From: Desulfatitalea tepidiphila
GTDB taxonomy: Bacteria > Desulfobacterota > Desulfobacteria > Desulfobacterales > Desulfosarcinaceae
Length of the DNA: 64,000 nucleotides
Direction of reading: 5' to 3'
Assembly (NCBI RefSeq): GCF_001293685.1
Contig: NZ_BCAG01000001.1
Span: 558,001-622,000 of the forward strand
Position numbers and translations under genes: made by a program. This document shows, one piece after another, positions 63,238-64,000 of this stretch. The notes beneath the pieces are model-generated. The model saw only the letters and a program-made list of their open reading frames with translations, was not told where the DNA came from and ran no database searches. How positions within the stretch are numbered: position 1 is the first letter of the stretch; the number at the start of each line of letters is the position of its first letter.

Positions 63238-63864
63238 TCAATTTTTGCCCATCAATGGAGCGGCCTGTGTCAATACGAGGTCTATTTGGGCGCGCAGATC
63301 GATCTGGTCGCCTGCCACCCTGTTGTGGATGACCAGTCCATCCAGCCAGGCCATGAAATTGATGGCGATTCTTTCGGAATAAGAGGCGATTTCAGGCCGC
63401 AGCCGGCCGCTGGAGACGCCTTCGAGCAGGACGTTGACGATGGTTCGGATCTGGCGCTGGTATAAACTCAGAATCAGATGGGGTCGATCGAAAAAAGCGC
63501 CGTTTTCCAGCAAAGCTTGGGAAACCACTTCATAAAACAGTTTGGACTTCAGGTCGGTTTGCTCCGGCCCGTGACCCTGTATGTACAATGCCGCGATGCG
63601 TTGTAACCGTTCGATCGGGTCGTCGGTTTCCCGGCCGATGGCGTCTAGATCCGAAAACCATTGCTCCGCCCCTTCCGTGACGGCTGCCAGGAAGAGTTCC
63701 TTTTTGTTCCGATAGTATTCGTAAACGGTGCTCTTGCCGATGCCGGCTTCGGTGGAGATCTCCTCGATGCTGGCGGCGGCATAGCCTTTTCTGGCAAACA
63801 GCTGCAGGGCGGCCAGGGCGATCTCCCTGGCGCGGGTGCTTCTTCGGATGGTGGTGACATCCAT
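63238..63864 (-). CDS. TetR-family transcriptional repressor
   Basis: 208-residue regulator. Helix-turn-helix at residues 24-53 (KGYAAASIEEISTEAGIGKS TVYEYYRNK region), with a helical ligand-binding C-terminal half. As first gene of the same-strand run it probably represses its own promoter and the RND pump, with efflux substrates as inducers; this is inferred from context. The start follows AAGGAGAG by nine bases. Confidence 0.9.
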   Translation of the reverse strand: MDVTTIRRSTRAREIALAALQLFARKGYAAASIEEISTEAGIGKSTVYEYYRNKKELFLAAVTEGAEQWFSDLDAIGRETDDPIERLQRIAALYIQGHGPEQTDLKSKLFYEVVSQALLENGAFFDRPHLILSLYQRQIRTIVNVLLEGVSSGRLRPEIASYSERIAINFMAWLDGLVIHNRVAGDQIDLRAQIDLVLTQAAPLMGKN

Positions 63865-63910
63865 CGGTTTTTTTCTCTCCTTTGGTCTTCTCCGAATCCA
63901 GAGTCGGGAA

Positions 63911-63939
63911 AACTAACCCGATTCAAAAGGGTTGTCAAT
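63911..63939 (-). promoter_or_regulatory. Sigma-70 promoter with possible TetR operator
   Basis: On the minus strand TTGACA (63934-63939) and TAGTTT (63911-63916) are 17 bp apart. The spacer holds an inverted repeat AACCC...GGGTT (63916-63920 and 63930-63934), well placed for a repressor to block RNA polymerase. 63940-64000 shows no gene. Confidence 0.55.
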
Positions 63940-64000
63940 ATTTAAATTGGACTAAAAAACAAATAGATGCGGTATTTATGGGATGCAGTCAATTCATTAT

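Overview
The window is GC-rich, densely coded bacterial DNA. An Rnf ion-pumping complex next to Fe-S proteins and a molybdopterin oxidoreductase, an octaheme cytochrome c, cytochrome bd oxidase, periplasmic Cu/Zn superoxide dismutase and acyl-CoA enzymes suggest an oxygen-tolerant anaerobe of the Desulfobacterota, probably a Desulfosarcina-like sulfate reducer. The lineage is inferred from gene content only; there is no rRNA or tRNA here.

Layout. 1-10101: sodC, a HAO-like octaheme cytochrome, a HerA-like ATPase, a four-gene unit coupling a BioB-like radical SAM enzyme to an SsuABC-type importer, uppP, and a glutaredoxin-thioredoxin reductase fusion. 10600-12839: gshB-type ligase overlapping a FliB-type methylase gene. 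13117-22130 (minus): one long operon of molybdopterin oxidoreductase, 4Fe-4S subunit, rnfC-D-G-E-A-B and a NifU-like protein, preceded by a good sigma-54 promoter match and a dyad upstream. 22405-28650 (minus): a membrane protein, a Cys-rich small protein, a UspA-UspA-histone-deacetylase fusion, then aroB and aroF behind a leader that looks like a complete tryptophan attenuator (promoter, 27-residue peptide with tandem Trp codons, alternative hairpins, terminator). 28782-32552: secreted Ig-like protein, thioesterase, LysE exporter, ftsH. 32605-38687 (minus): cydDCAB. 38848-39966: QueG-like Fe-S protein. 39994-51429 (minus): an 11-gene chemosensory operon. 51967-58051 (minus): B12-radical SAM protein, then acyl-CoA ligase, SDR and CoA-transferase/GNAT. 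58736-63864 (minus): TetR, membrane fusion protein and RND pump.

A striking non-coding feature is a family of roughly 300-bp, almost wholly palindromic elements with about 20-bp terminal inverted repeats, present five times (1, 10126, 12871, 51651, 58191) plus one solo end at 895. A second, shorter TIR-bounded palindrome lies at 53671-53796, with a fragment at 12838.

Functional themes: electron transfer and energy conservation (Rnf, molybdoenzyme, octaheme cytochrome), oxygen and redox defence (SodC, cytochrome bd, Grx-TrxR, GshB), aromatic amino acid entry (aroF, aroB), signalling (che cluster), and acid/CoA metabolism.
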